From the NCBI GenBank assembly GCA_028023455.1, contig JAQFVV010012400.1, forward strand, positions 10,842,248-10,906,247: a stretch of 64,000 nt of DNA, read 5' to 3'. This document shows, piece after piece, positions 1 to 12,500 of this stretch. The notes beneath the pieces were generated by a model. That model saw nothing but the letters and a program-made list of their open reading frames with translations. It was not told the DNA's origin and searched no databases. This stretch comes from Epiperipatus broadwayi (Eukaryota > Onychophora > Udeonychophora > Euonychophora > Peripatidae). The position numbers were made by a program, and so were the translations under genes. How positions within the stretch are numbered: position 1 is the stretch's first letter; each line of letters begins with the position of its first letter.

Positions 1-1033
1 GAAGTTTTGGAGATGTGTTAAAACCAATGGCCCAAGTGGTATGACGTGGGGTTTTGGTAAATCAAGCCGAGGAGTGGGGCCTTGTTGGGGGGTTGGGTCG
101 CGTTTCCTTCCAGAAAAGTGCTTATTTTATTTTGAGTTTGTTGTTTGATAAATGGAAGAATGTTTTTGGTCCTCGGGCTGCCAGGGAGGGAAGGGTGTGA
201 CAAGGAGGTGTTTGTGTTGTTTCAGGTGTTTCCTGAATCTTGCTGGTGGAGATTTGAAATGGGAAACCAATTCGTGGTGGCAGAGAAGGGTGTATTCTTC
301 CTGAAACAATGCCAGGAGGCGCTGCTGGGGTTGAATATTTCAGAATAGGCTAATATTGTTTGGCAAGAATGTGGGAGGATGTCTTCTCTCCATGTAGCAA
401 AGTGATCCGTTAAATTGGGATAAAAAGAGGAGATTTTTTCAAATCCATCAGGAGAGGATTTATATATGGAGAAGAAGGGCAGAGAGGGGAGAGGGAGGTT
501 GGCGGTTTAAAGGAGGTGTATTATCATAGTGTAAAAATTCCTGTTGATAGTAAGTTGTTAGTCTGGTGAATCGAAAATATAAGAGTATGTCTATATAGTA
601 ATGAATGAGTTGAATAGTAGGTGATTGGTGGATTCTGATATAATGATGGAGATATGTGATTGATGAGAAGGTTTTTGGATATTGGTTGTAGTATGGAAGA
701 ATTTGGTTGGATGGGTGTACTCTAAATTTTAATTAAAGGGGTGATGAAATAGGTCTGATGTTTGGGTATAATGTTTTTTTAATAAATGGAATAGGTGAAA
801 GGTTAGGTATTCTATTAAGTTGTAATATTTCATTATGGGAATTGAAATTGATTGAGGTGTAGGATTAAATTGGAATGATAGTGATTGGAAGGGAAGATAT
901 TGTTGGAGTAGGTCTGGTATGGGGTGTGGTTAAGGGGGGATGAAGATGGGATTGGGAAGTGTTAGTGATATGGTGAAGGATTGAATGATGGAGGTGGGGG
1001 GTGATAGGTCGGAGGGGGGATGGGGGGGGGGGT
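1..1033. repeat. G-rich, C-poor strand-asymmetric tract
   Basis: Base use differs sharply from the rest of the window. Bases 1-480 are much richer in GC than the flanking DNA. From about 480 to 1033 the plus strand is rich in G, A and T with very few C, and it ends in an 11-G run at 1022-1032. The next bases return abruptly to ordinary AT-rich DNA. Short overlapping frames at 18-348 on both strands match no family I know. It may be a degenerate satellite or a transposon end cut by the window edge. No function is assigned. Confidence 0.6.
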
Positions 1034-1627
1034 TGGATATCTTTATTCTTTTTCTCCTATTTAAAGCTTTTACTTAAACTTTTCATTATTTTTGATAATT
1101 AAAGCAAGGACTTTTTTTTTTTAAATTTAATATAGGGAAGCATCCATTTGGAAAATTTTATATTTACTTTGCATTTATGTCCTCTGTTTCCTCATTCACC
1201 TATCATTTAATTTATTTAAAACTAACATTCAAAAATAACTACGAAGATCTATTTTAAAAAAACCAATTGACTCCTATTTAAAAACATACTTTTCTATTCG
1301 TACAAAAGTGTCACTAATTGGCATTATTTTTTTTTATTACAACCCTTTGGATTTTTGTGGTTCTTTTATTTATTATTTTAATAAATAAACAAAAAAATAA
1401 ATACTGAATAAGATAGTCAGCTATATTGTTTATATCATGTGTTTGAAGCCCCTGAAAATGGATTATTTAAAATAAAATGACTAACAAGCTTCTGGTAGAA
1501 AAAATACAATTGGTAAAATTGCTAATATTTCTAAACATGTTGGTCTGCAATAGTTGTGATATTTTAAGAATTATAAATAAAATTTTAAATGTTAGAATAG
1601 AATTTGATTATGATAAACTTCATATTA
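1034..1627. other. AT-rich intergenic or intronic DNA
   Basis: No gene, repeat pair or RNA gene recognised, only short A and T runs. Confidence 0.5.
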
Positions 1628-1655
1628 ATTTCCATCATCCAATATGTGTGTTGAG

Positions 1656-1740
1656 TGGCAGGATGGCTCAATTGGTTAGAGCGTTACCTTAAATTTCAAT
1701 AATCAAAAATCTAAGGACCCAGGTTCGAATCCCATGCTAG
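1656..1740 (+). repeat. tRNA-derived SINE head (A box and B box)
   Basis: The A-box region reads TGGCTCAATTGGTTAGAGCG and the B box reads GGTTCGAATCCC, about 42 bases later. These are the internal RNA polymerase III promoter elements of a tRNA. The middle does not form a convincing anticodon arm and no CCA-type end is seen, so this is a tRNA-derived SINE head and not a working tRNA gene. Confidence 0.75.
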
Positions 1741-1761
1741 TACTGTCATTGGTCAGGCCAG

Positions 1762-1807
1762 CAACACCTGAAGAAGAGGGGAGAAAAATACCTCTCAAAA
1801 CGTTGTG
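1762..1807 (+). repeat. SINE core with hammerhead-like layout
   Basis: CTGAAGA (1768-1774) is followed by a 5-bp helix AGAGG/CCTCT (1775-1779 with 1791-1795), then CAAA and an ACGT palindrome. The order mimics the hammerhead core, but the invariant G before AA is C, so it should not cleave. It also resembles the conserved central domain (Nin-like) of animal SINEs. Confidence 0.4.
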
Positions 1808-1920
1808 CATATACTAACCTGTTTGCTGTGATATTACTAACAGTTAGTGCATATACTAACCTGTTTGCTGAGATATTATTAACATTTGTTTGCTGTGATA
1901 TTACTAACAGTTGAATGCAT
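1803..1920. repeat. Tandem sub-repeats in the SINE tail
   Basis: The phrase GTGCATATACTAACCTGTTT followed by GCTGWGATATTAYTAACA occurs twice in full, about 47 bp apart, and a third partial copy follows. Confidence 0.7.
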
Positions 1921-2239
1921 TTGGAATATTTAACTAAAATTAAACTTGTCTAAAGACATTCAACACACATATTAGATGATGGAAATAGTCCAATATAAAA
2001 ATACAGCTAGAACACCATCATCACAAACCTTCAGAAAAACACATTCATATTAATTTGTTTGCATTATATAAATGAAATTCAATCATCAAAGTTTTTGTTA
2101 ATCTTCCCTTTTTCCTGACTTTTTTGGATTTTCTTTGCATTTTTCAAACAGAAAAAAGTTTATTAATAACATTACATATTTCACTTTATTATTTTATTAT
2201 TTAGTTCATCTATGAATAATTTTCTTTTCTGAGCTAATG

Positions 2240-2392
2240 TAATACATGACTTTTAATGAAAACATCCACAGAAAAGGTAATTTTTTTAAAATATTCAGCT
2301 TTATTCCTATCCGGCATGCTTTTGATATAACATATATTATATTTATGGCTTATTACCTTTTTTGTGGATGTTTTCATTAGCAGTCATGTATT
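2240..2392. mobile_element. MITE-like inverted repeat (about 153 bp)
   Basis: Arms of about 42 bp at 2240-2282 and 2351-2392 are inverted with a few mismatches (core AATGAAAACATCCACA). The roughly 70-bp centre codes for nothing. The size and near-complete foldback fit a non-autonomous DNA transposon. The family is not recognised. Confidence 0.7.
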
Positions 2393-4246
2393 ATATTATA
2401 TTTCTGCTATATTTGCAAAGTTCAAATATGATTTTTTTAATATATTTTTTATTTATAAACTTATATTTCTAACAAATCAAATCCAATTAATTTTGTTCTA
2501 ATACAGAATAAAGATTCACTATTAAGGTCAAATATTAAATGATTACAAAAATTGGCACTAGGGGGACGATAGAAATGATTTCACCAGTTGAAGAATTAAA
2601 AAGTTTATATCGGGATACTTTTCAACCAACTCTCATTCCTTTTTGATGTCAGGTATCCTATATGATGATGATGAAGATGCTTTCTCTAATTTTTTTGTTC
2701 CATTGCACACATTATAAATACTCTGATTCCATTATTAAATAGTTAATATCATAGACAGAGATATTAGAGTAATTTTTTCTCAAAATCACAGTTATCCAAT
2801 CTCTTTGAAATTTTATTTTTCCCCTCAATAAAATTAAACTTAAGGATAAGCCCCTAACCTCTCATGATATATTTAGAGTCATTTGGAGTCTGCTCTTCCT
2901 ACTCACAGTTTCTTTATTATGTAATTTAAATGAATAGAATTTTAAATTTTTTTTCACTTCATAAAAACAATAAAAAAATAATTTTCAGATAATTTTTATT
3001 CATATAACATCACAATTTTAGGTAGTTTCATAGGTGTTATTCTTTTAATATGCTTTTATTCAACTTATTCATTTTTTAGTCTTTCACTCTCACTTTTTCA
3101 GATCTGACCTAGTTAAAACTCTGCAGTTTTAGAGATTTCAAACAATTTTAATAAAAACTAGTGCAACAATATTTTTTTAAATTTTACATGTGATTCTGTA
3201 TTCTTTACAGTTCTGTCAACAAACGGTATTAAATTAGATCTAAACATGCTTTATTTTTAAGTTTGGAATTATGTTAAACTAAAATGCAAAAAAATAAATA
3301 TAAAAAAAATTAAAGAATTGCTTTTATTCCCATAAAGGCATTAAAAGTTAAAAACACTTTCTCAGCTATCATAGTATGTTTGATTTTATGCAACTAAAAT
3401 AAAAGCATATAACTCTTGTGTTTAGAATTATTTCTGCATGTGACTGTTTCTTTTGGTCATGTGATATCAAGAATACTGTGAAAGCTGAAGAAAATTATAT
3501 TTTTACTTTTTCATGCATTTTTAAATTAACTCTTGAATTTATTTATGTAAAAGAAAACCATTTCTTAATATTGTTTTTTTTTTGTTCAAATGTAATGATA
3601 TTTATTTATTTATTGGAACTTGATTAATAAATATTTTTGGAAATAATATTTATTTCCAAACTTTAGTTAATAACTGAAATACAGACTTATTATATATCTG
3701 TATGTTTGCAGTATTTATAAGATGTTTACAATTGCTTGTGAATAACTGAAAGTGAATAAATACTATTTAGCACTATTCAACAACACACTCCACCTGAATT
3801 TGTACAGTGCCACATAGACCAGCCCATGGAAAAACTAATTCGTAATCAATAATAAAATTAAAAATAATATCAATAGTAACTTTGGTCATTGTAATACATT
3901 GCACTGTAACAATAAAACTCATAAATATATAATTATTACTTAATTTCAAAATTCAAATTGTGTAGTCTCCAAATCATAATTCTTTTAGTATTGTGTCTAT
4001 TAATGCTAGCTTGTTTTGGTTTCCAAAGTTTTTAATGACTAATCCTAAATATAAATATATTTTTAATGAACAAAGCAACATTAATAACTTACCTGCTTTT
4101 CCCCAAGATTATAAAATCGTATTTAAAAATAACAAACCTAATTTATTTACTTTTTCAAATATTAATAAATAAAAATGTTTTTTAATGTAAATGAAAAAAC
4201 CCAAATACAATGTGTTTTTAATTTTTAAAACTGATTTATCTCATAG
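2393..4246. other. AT-rich DNA without recognised genes
   Basis: No convincing coding frame, RNA gene or long repeat. A small hairpin (GGAAATAAT / ATTTATTTCC) lies near 3639-3658. Confidence 0.5.
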
Positions 4247-4254
4247 ACTTAAGT

Positions 4255-4749
4255 CAGGGGTGGGCAAATAGTGGCCTGAGGGCCACATGCGTCCCTCTAA
4301 GAGTTTTTATGCAACCTGCCAAGACAATCAGAAAAATCCGCCTTGGACTGATATTTACTTCCCATTGCATGACTGAATATTCATCTCGTATTTTTCACTA
4401 GGATGGCCACCTCAATACACATGCACAGTGTAGACACAATGTGCAGTGCTTTTCCAGTTGATCTGGTTAATTTCAATTTTGTCTTTGCATTAGCAAATAT
4501 ATACATTTCAACTTTAGTGAAACTATGAATGCTCCGAAAAAATATAAAATCGGTAATAAATGTCATGTGTTTAATGAAGAATGGACAAATAAATATTTCT
4601 TTGGTAATACAGGGAATAAAGCAGTGTGTTTATTGTGTCATAAAAACAGATGCGGCCCTCCGCTAACCTTTGCTTTTACAAAGTGGCCCCCAATGCGGCC
4701 CTCCGCTAATCCTATGTGGCCCCTGAGCCAAAACAATTGCCCACCCCTG
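4255..4749 (+). mobile_element. Internally deleted hAT transposon with intact 8-bp target duplication
   Basis: The element starts CAGGGGTGGGCAA and ends TTGCCCACCCCTG, typical terminal inverted repeats of hAT/Charlie-like elements. It is flanked by identical 8-bp duplications ACTTAAGT at 4247-4254 and 4750-4757, the length hAT transposases produce. It keeps only the start of a transposase-like frame and so is a non-autonomous deletion derivative that would need a transposase supplied in trans. The perfect flanking duplication suggests a fairly young insertion. Confidence 0.92.
4525..4653 (+). pseudogene. N-terminal fragment of a hAT transposase-like protein
   Basis: About 43 residues starting MNAPKK and containing FNEEWTNKYFF and AVCLLCHKN resemble the N-terminal BED-like zinc-finger region of hAT transposases and of the domesticated GTF2IRD2/ZBED-type proteins. 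The CxxC pair is present, but the frame then runs straight into the element's 3' end, so the rest of the zinc finger, the RNase H-like catalytic core and the dimerisation domain are gone. It cannot encode an active transposase. The family call rests on this short stretch together with the hAT termini. Confidence 0.75.
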
Positions 4750-4880
4750 ACTTAAGTCATTTATGGGATAATGTCTTTAAAATTAATAGCACTGTTAATT
4801 TAAAAGTACTTTTCCACTCTTATTATTTAGTCACTATTGTATTAAATTATAAATTAATATTTTAGCACATATAAGTTTTT

Positions 4881-5004
4881 ACTTTGGCTGATGGAGGGTT
4901 TTGGATTATGGCTGTATCCTCAAAGCAGTTCCAAGTTTTAACACTTTGGCTGATGGAGGGTTTTGGATTATGGCTGTATCCTCAAAGCAGTTCCAAGTTT
5001 TAAC
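4881..5004. repeat. Perfect 62-bp tandem duplication
   Basis: A 62-bp unit beginning ACTTTGGCTGATGGAGGG occurs twice without a mismatch (4881-4942, 4943-5004), indicating recent duplication. Confidence 0.95.
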
Positions 5005-6727
5005 ACCATTTAATATATATTAATATTATGAAACACCTCTCTTAGATAGTTCCCTGCTGTAATACATCAAGGATGGTGTGGGCAGTGCATTGGTACTGGA
5101 TTCCAGAACTAAGAGACAATGCCAATGGAATCAATATAGTGATTTCAGAAAAACTATTCAAATTGCAGCTAACAAACATTTGATAGTGTTTACTCTACCT
5201 TTTCTTAAAATTATTGTATTCATTTATAGTATATTTTATTATATTTGAAATTTTATTGAACTGATTTTTAAAATTTTCTAAGGTAACATTGAATTTTTTT
5301 CACATATGTTTACTTTGCATTTATTTCTGGATAAAAAAAATTGAAAAACATATCTTTTATAAAATGTTTGCAGCCAAAAATGTATACTTTTAAAGAAATA
5401 TTCAGTTACAGGTTTTGTGTAATTTATTTTTTTGAATAATAAAATTATTTAACAAATACGATCTATATTCAATAATAAATATATACAATTACTTTTGGGA
5501 ATTGCTTTATTTATTGCTTCTGTTTAAGACCCCACAAGCAATTAATTTCTTATGGAATACTGTTTACACTGCTTTGCTTGCTGAAAGGTTTCTAAATACA
5601 TTTAATACTAAACACATGTAGATTTTTATGAATGTTTTGTTATGGCTTCTTGTACATGACACTATTTGACAGGTAGAACATCAAAATTCACATAGAACAT
5701 ATATGCTAGAACAGTATCCACTATTTTTAACAAGATCCAGCTGGTATCATAGTTAACCAACTACTGGTAATAAAGAAGACAAGGGGATATATTGTTCCTA
5801 TTGGTAGATATGTTGCCTGAAAAAACAAGAGTGTATATGTGACATGATAAGTCTTGACCCCAAGCAAATAAGATATCTTATGCTTATATAATGAGATATT
5901 ATTTTATATAGCGCTATGTTTTTTATGTAATAGTAATATTAGCGATTAAGCCAATGCACATGTGCTTTAAAGATAAATTATAAATGAATACTCAATTTTT
6001 CCAGACACGAGATATAGTATTTTAGAAAGAATGGAATGAATCCACCCATTCTTTCGGACCCAAACGTTTATGTTTATGGAAACTATTCATTGAAACTTTT
6101 GCCATTTATCATTTGGCAAGTTTGATTTAAAATGTATTTTTTCAAACACCATTATCCATGCAGATACTTCTTGATTTGGGACCATTCTCATAGCTGCTTC
6201 ATGCTTTATTGACATTCTTACTTTCCTTTGTCTTGAGCCACTTTAAGTAGAAAGGTCTTTATTTTGTGGTATCAAACTCAACCAATTATTAGTAATTCAA
6301 ATCTTTAATAATGATTACCCACATTATTCATGCACAGCTACATTTTTCTTGTAGCAGGAGCATTATCTAAGGACTAAAGGCTTCCAATTAGCTTTAACAT
6401 TGACTGCTGACTTATATCACAATATGATTTATATCTTTACACGTAAAGCACAAAAATTCAAGATATTTTATTATAATAAAAATATCAATCTATATTTTAA
6501 TTTTTCAATTCTGCTTTTAAAAAAAATTAGTGACCTTCCAAATTTCTGAATGATCATGGAATAAATGCTGTAAATTTTGGAATAGGGTATAAAGCAGAGC
6601 AAATATTTAACCATAATAGTTATTTATATTCTATTTTTGAATGTTTCATTAACTTCAATCTCAAGACAGATGCTTTGAAATATATATGAAGTAGTTTAAA
6701 ACAGAAGAAATTTAAAAAGTAGCATTA
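5005..6727. other. AT-rich DNA without recognised genes
   Basis: No coding frame or RNA gene supported. Nothing repeated could be matched by eye. Confidence 0.5.
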
Positions 6728-6890
6728 ATAATTTTTATTAGTCATTCTTTGGACTAGAGATTGTCCACTTAATGAATAATGTTTCTGTAATGCAATTTTC
6801 ATTACACCACTCTCACACAAGGAAAGGACTGGTATCTATCCACTTTTAATATCTTGTGGAGAGGTGTAATTATAAACATATGACTAAAGA
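6728..6890. repeat. Diverged half copy of the 7.1-kb inverted-repeat element
   Basis: The left part (TTTTTATTAGTCATTC, then GACTAGAGATT) matches the left arm of the element at 7091-7284. The right arm has decayed. Confidence 0.5.
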
Positions 6891-7090
6891 TATATGAAAA
6901 AGATGTATGATCTCCAAGATGCACATTTCATGCTGGAACAGCCCTCAGCAGTTGGCTTAGATCACAATCACTTACACGTATCCTTATCCTTGTTCAGTAT
7001 ATATAGGTAGTTAATTACTACAGTTTAATTGATAAATGACAAACTTACTGCTCTCATAACTTTGACCAAACCACTTAATGAAAGTATATT

Positions 7091-7284
7091 AATTATTTAT
7101 ATTAGTCATTCATTATACTAGAGATTCTCCACTTAGTGAAAACTATTTTTCTAGTATAATTTCTCTTAACCACTTTCATGTAAGGAAATGAATAGAAATC
7201 AAACCCTAATTTGAGTGAATTGGTGTAGTGAAAATTATTATGTAGATAATCTGTAGTCTAATGAATGACTAATAAAAATTATTT
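7091..7284. mobile_element. MITE-like inverted repeat (about 194 bp)
   Basis: Left arm (ATTAGTCATTCATTA, then ACTAGAGATT) and right arm (TAATGAATGACTAATA, preceded by AATCTGTAGTC) are inverted over about 38 bp. The centre codes for nothing. A related half copy lies 360 bp upstream. Confidence 0.65.
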
Positions 7285-9447
7285 ATAATCTACAATTTTC
7301 ATACTATCTTTGTAAAACAGTCAACCACTGTCAAGCAAAATAAAAGAAAAAAAATATGTCTACTATGAACAAAGTTAACCTTCATATATTCTAAAAGAAA
7401 ACTTAGCATGTTTATACATTAATTCTAGACTTAAAACAAAATCTCTGTAAGTTTTTTTTTCTTTTTTGTTTCAATATGCACTCAGACAAATTAAAATATT
7501 TTTTAACAAGGATGACTATTTGAAATGTCTTTTATTTGAAATATTCAAACATTTTTTATCCTCAACTCAATGATTCTATTACTACTATAACAGCAATTTA
7601 GTCTTGAAAGAACAAATTAATTCTCAACTCAAGTTAGATTTTTGTAAAATTTAAATATCAATTTGGCTTTAAGATCTAAATATTACAAACCTTACATAGT
7701 TAAGTGTATGATTAATTTCTCAAGCCATGACATTTGATCATTCTGGTTACAGATTAAGGATTTCACATTCCTTTTAATTAGTCTCACTGAAACTTTATTT
7801 TGATATTCAATCCAAGAACCATTACATCTGACTCCACCTATATTCTTATAGCACTCAATCTTCCAGTATGTCTACTGTCAGAAATATGTTAATATGATGC
7901 TCAAATTTGGGCAAATAGACTATTTTTTTAAACTATACCCAACTGTGATATTGAAAATATTTAAAAATTCACTTACATATTAGATGATTTAGTAATTTTT
8001 ATCACTGATTTTAATTTCTGAATATTCACATTTTAAATTTTGTTATTATTTGCAATAATTTTAGCAATAAATTTCTACATATTTTCTTGTTTATTTTTTA
8101 ATCACCAGTCATTTTGTTGAATCCTACTTATCAACTTACTGGTTTTGTCATTCTTTATATTTTTTGAAAGTAACAATGAGAAGTATGTGTTTTAAATCCT
8201 AACTGTGAGATATCTCTGTATATTACTACATGTACTAAAAGTTGCATCATATGATTTGTTCTTTATCCAGATTTCATTTAAAATAAAGATCTATTTATTA
8301 ATATGCAAAATGTAAAATATTACATATGTTGTTTTCCTGAGTTTGGCTTTTTAAAATTTGTTTTGAATTAGTATCTAATGTGTCAAAGTAGATGAATAGT
8401 ATAGATAAAACATGGGTGCACTATCTGTAAGAGCATCATATTTATTCCATCTTGTTGAAGACAATATTATATAGAATTTTAACTTTTGTTTTATAAAACA
8501 GCACACTTTCTTTCATTTAACCAATGCAGATTAATCTTGAACTAATCCTCAATGGTTACCTTGAACTAATCCTCAATGGTTAGCTATCTGAAAGAAAAAT
8601 TCTAAATGTGATCAGAATAAATTTTGCAAGATTCACTCAAATTAGACATAGTTTAGGTTAGCAGTATGTAAGACTGATTCTTTTTTTTAATGAAATAATG
8701 TATTATATTATTATTTATTATCTATTATATGCAATCTCAATTTGATTATTTATATTTTAAATCTACTTTAATTACTTCATTAGTTAGCAGTTTTTAGCTA
8801 TGAAAATATTATCTCCTGAAAATCATAGCAAAAAGTCATCATACTTTAGAAATGAATACAAAAGTTGTTTATCATCACATATAGAATATTTTGTCTTAGA
8901 TATTTGTTTCAATATTTTTTTATTTTTCTTTATTATATATCTATTGTCTTTCTTAAAATTATAAGCAGTCTTAGAATATTCCACTCATGATAACGATTTC
9001 TATCAATGTATTGTAGAAAAACAATAGAAAAAAAGATGTAACTCACAATGCTTATCAGTTGCAGATGCAAAATTTTTTATCCTTTATCTTTTAGTAAAAA
9101 TACTCAGAAGTGACCATTATTGGATAAAAAGTTTGGCTGTTTATGAACCATCTAATTAAAAAAAAAACCAAGTCAAATATCTGAAAAAAATTTCAAGTTT
9201 ATTGTGTTCAAATTCAAGTGACAACAAGTCAGTGCATTGCTTGTAAATTATGAGTCTCTGTTGGAAGCACATAATTATTTGCTTTTAAAAAATATAACTA
9301 CCAAAAAAACATTTTTAATTTGTGCTTTTTGTTGTGACTATTTTAAACTAATCATTTTCACTCAGATAATTTTTTTAAAACATACAGAATGAAATGTAGA
9401 TTTTTAATTGAATTACTGAAGATAACATTAAAAGCAAATAAAACATA

Positions 9448-9448
<1 letters not shown>
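7285..9448. other. AT-rich DNA with one short tandem duplication
   Basis: No gene recognised. A 24-bp unit (CTTGAACTAATCCTCAATGG plus four bases) is repeated at 8536-8559 and 8560-8583. Confidence 0.55.
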
Positions 9449-9479
<31 letters not shown>

Positions 9480-9502
9480 TAATAATAAATGTATGTAAAT
9501 AT

Positions 9503-9537
<35 letters not shown>
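9449..9537. repeat. (AAT)n microsatellite
   Basis: Two AAT/AATA runs are separated by a short interruption at about 9489-9504. Confidence 0.9.
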
Positions 9538-12500
9538 GCAGTTTTTTAATGACTGTTTCTTGTTTTATCCTGTTTTGAGATACATTTGCTTTTTTAGATT
9601 GTTTTGGTTTTGAATAACAACTTAGATGTTATTTTTTTAATCTTCTAACCATTGTTTATAAATAATGTGGGTTCGCAAATATATATGCATTGCATTGAGA
9701 TTTATGTATTGCTTATACTTATATATACAGTATATATAAATAAAATAAACAGTAGGGCAATAAATTGAAAATACACCTGATTATAATAAAGATATATCTT
9801 TGCTTTCATATTTTACATTGCTTTGGTATTTTTATTGTTAATATGATCATTATATTATTAACCTGTGTATATAATTTATTACTATAATCATTTTAATTAT
9901 CAATGGATGATAGTTTATATATATATCAATATTTATAAGTTGTGAATTATACGTCTTTTTATTGCTTATGAATGAGTGTGTTGGGGCTGATGTGGGCAGA
10001 GTCTGTTTGCATATGTAAATTAACCAATGAAGCTTAGCTGAACAGAAATCCATGCCTCACATGTTTTTTAATATAGTTATGAAAATAGTGGATATATAGT
10101 GTATCATGCGAAAATATATAATATATATGCATGTGTGCATGCATGCATTCATGTATACTAGGATCCGAGTTAAATAAGAAAATCTTTCCTCCGTTTCTAT
10201 AATTTGTATCTAAAAATTCATCACAGGAAATTAAAAAGAAAAAATATATAAAAAAAAATTCTTATTTGATTTACTGCCATTTTTGAATTTTATTCCTATT
10301 TTATTGCCCATAACAATAAAGGGATCTTTAAAATAAATTTATTATTCCACAATTTCCATATTAAGTGAAAATTTAATATGTTTGATATTTAAATGATGGA
10401 AACTTAAGATTATTATTTCTCTTCCTCCTGCATGAGCAATTATTTTAATCACTTGGAGAATTTTTTTAGCTCACAGATAGCAGACTTTGAAGATTTAACC
10501 CTTAGTTATACAATTGGAATTGTCTTTTACTTTGTATGTGGGAGATTGCAGACATTTACATATATATTTAAATACATTTTGATTGAGTATTTTCATCATA
10601 TATATGTAGCCGAATGAAATGTTGCTGCGCACGCAGTTTATTAATACTTGGTGCAGAGATATAAGTAACAGCATGAAAGATTCGTGATAATGAGGCAGAG
10701 TAAGATTTTTTTTAAAAATTACATAGGCTTTGATAACTTAATATCTTATCCCAAAAGATAGATGGGCATTTCGCATTAATTATTGAAGTTATTCTTTATA
10801 TCCGAAGACCATTATGCTATTTTCCAGTTGTGATCTGTATTACTAGCTTACACTTAGCAACCAATATTTAAATAAATAATATATATTTGCATTGATCACT
10901 TATTTAGAGACATTGAGAGGTAATAAAAAATTAGCAAAATTATTACTACTTCAAATTATTTTAAATTGAAATAACCATCATTTAAGTTCACAGTGTTCAT
11001 TGCTGTTTGTCAGACTCATTTTCTCCTATACTTGCCTTTCCAATACAAAAGAAGGTCAAAACTTTTTATCAATACGATTTCCAGAAATATAATAATTAGC
11101 TAATAAAAATAGGGTAGTTTAATAAACAAAAAGTCATGAAAGAAATGCACATTGAATCTTACAGTAATATTAAAGATATTCCTATTCAAAGTGAGCTATT
11201 ATCCATTAATTACTAATGTTTACAGTAGATGGCTCTAGAGTAGAAGAAAACTGCTCTTTGAAACAAAACAATCATGTGACATTGTTACTAAAATTAACAA
11301 TCTTTGCCAAAAAAGTAGAAACGACATACAGTTAGTGTAAAGTTGAAATCTAGAAATTATATAGAATCTGACCTGGAGATAGATTTCTAGAACTGTGTAA
11401 GTAAGTTAGCTTGAGTTAAAAATCTTAGAGAGTTTTTTTTTTTAGGCTTTTATTTTTAATAATATAAAAGGATGAAAAATAGCTGTAGAAACGCATAAAT
11501 ATATTAGATTTGTCTTTAAATTTTCGACTTCCTTAATGAAACAATAAAAACTTATGAGAAAGTCATGTGATATTGCTATTATTATTAACTATTATTATTA
11601 GATGCACTTCCGCTATTTATATGATTACACAAAAACAACTTGTATTACAAAAAATTTTTTACTGAGTGTAAATAGAAACAAGACAAAAACCAAAATGACA
11701 TGACATTCATGAAATAACTAAAAAATACACATAATAGTGAATTAATATAACAATTTGCAAATACTGATGTAAATGGCTTGAATGAATAGAACTATTCTTA
11801 TTGAAGAGAAACTATTTGATATATTGATGATTATAGAAATAAATCCACTGACATCCAAATACAATTAAATAAATTTTATTACCTGCCATCTCTTTAGTCC
11901 TTTATTTTATTTATTAAGATAAGAATAGAAAGAGAATCAGATATTTTATTTAAAAAAAACCTCACTGGACCAACAGCATTAATAAATTTTTTTCAAGATA
12001 TTATTAGATTGCTCTACTATTTTGAAGAATTGGGATAAGATAATGAGTAAGATACCAGCCATATAAAATCTTATCAGACAATAAACTCAATAATCGTGGA
12101 CACTTAAATTTTTAGAATATTAAGTTACATTGAGGGTCTACATCTTCATAAACTAATAAAATCATATCTGATGATTAATCTGATCATCATCTCTTTACAA
12201 ATATGAATAATTTCCTCAAAGAAGACTATTTCTGCATTCTTTAGATACTATAATGTCTTGCAAGTATAGTAGCTTCTATATATCCATTGCATTTAAAATT
12301 TTATGGAAATGAACTTTTATAAGATATTAATCTTATCTTGTGTCTTTACAAATATCCTTCAAACAAGACTATTTCACAATTCATTAGGGATTACAACATC
12401 TACTTTCATTAAAACATCAACAAAAATCATAGCCAAAAAATAAAATAATTTAGTTATAAATAAGATACTACAGTAATAAAACAGAAAGAAAGATTACATG

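Larger units (their letters stand above)
1628..1986. mobile_element. Inverted-repeat element carrying a tRNA-like (SINE) head
   Basis: Arms at 1628-1657 and 1957-1986 are inverted copies of about 30 bp with two mismatches (core CATCATCYAATATGTGTG). Between them lie a tRNA-like pol III promoter, a short structured core and tandem sub-repeats. A plain SINE would not be bounded by inverted repeats, so this may be a SINE captured in a foldback element, or a two-ended insertion like the others in this window. No target duplication is evident. Confidence 0.6.

Noticed and set aside
18-348. Overlapping 60-67 codon frames on both strands of the GC-richer first 350 bp
   Set aside because: No family similarity, and frames overlap on opposite strands; composition alone explains their length.
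1656-1740. Functional tRNA gene
   Set aside because: A and B boxes are good, but no proper anticodon arm or acceptor pairing is seen, and repeat sequence follows, so a SINE head is more likely.
4255-4749. A domesticated host zinc-finger gene
   Set aside because: Perfect hAT ends and an 8-bp duplication show it is a deleted transposon; the coding remnant is only about 43 residues.
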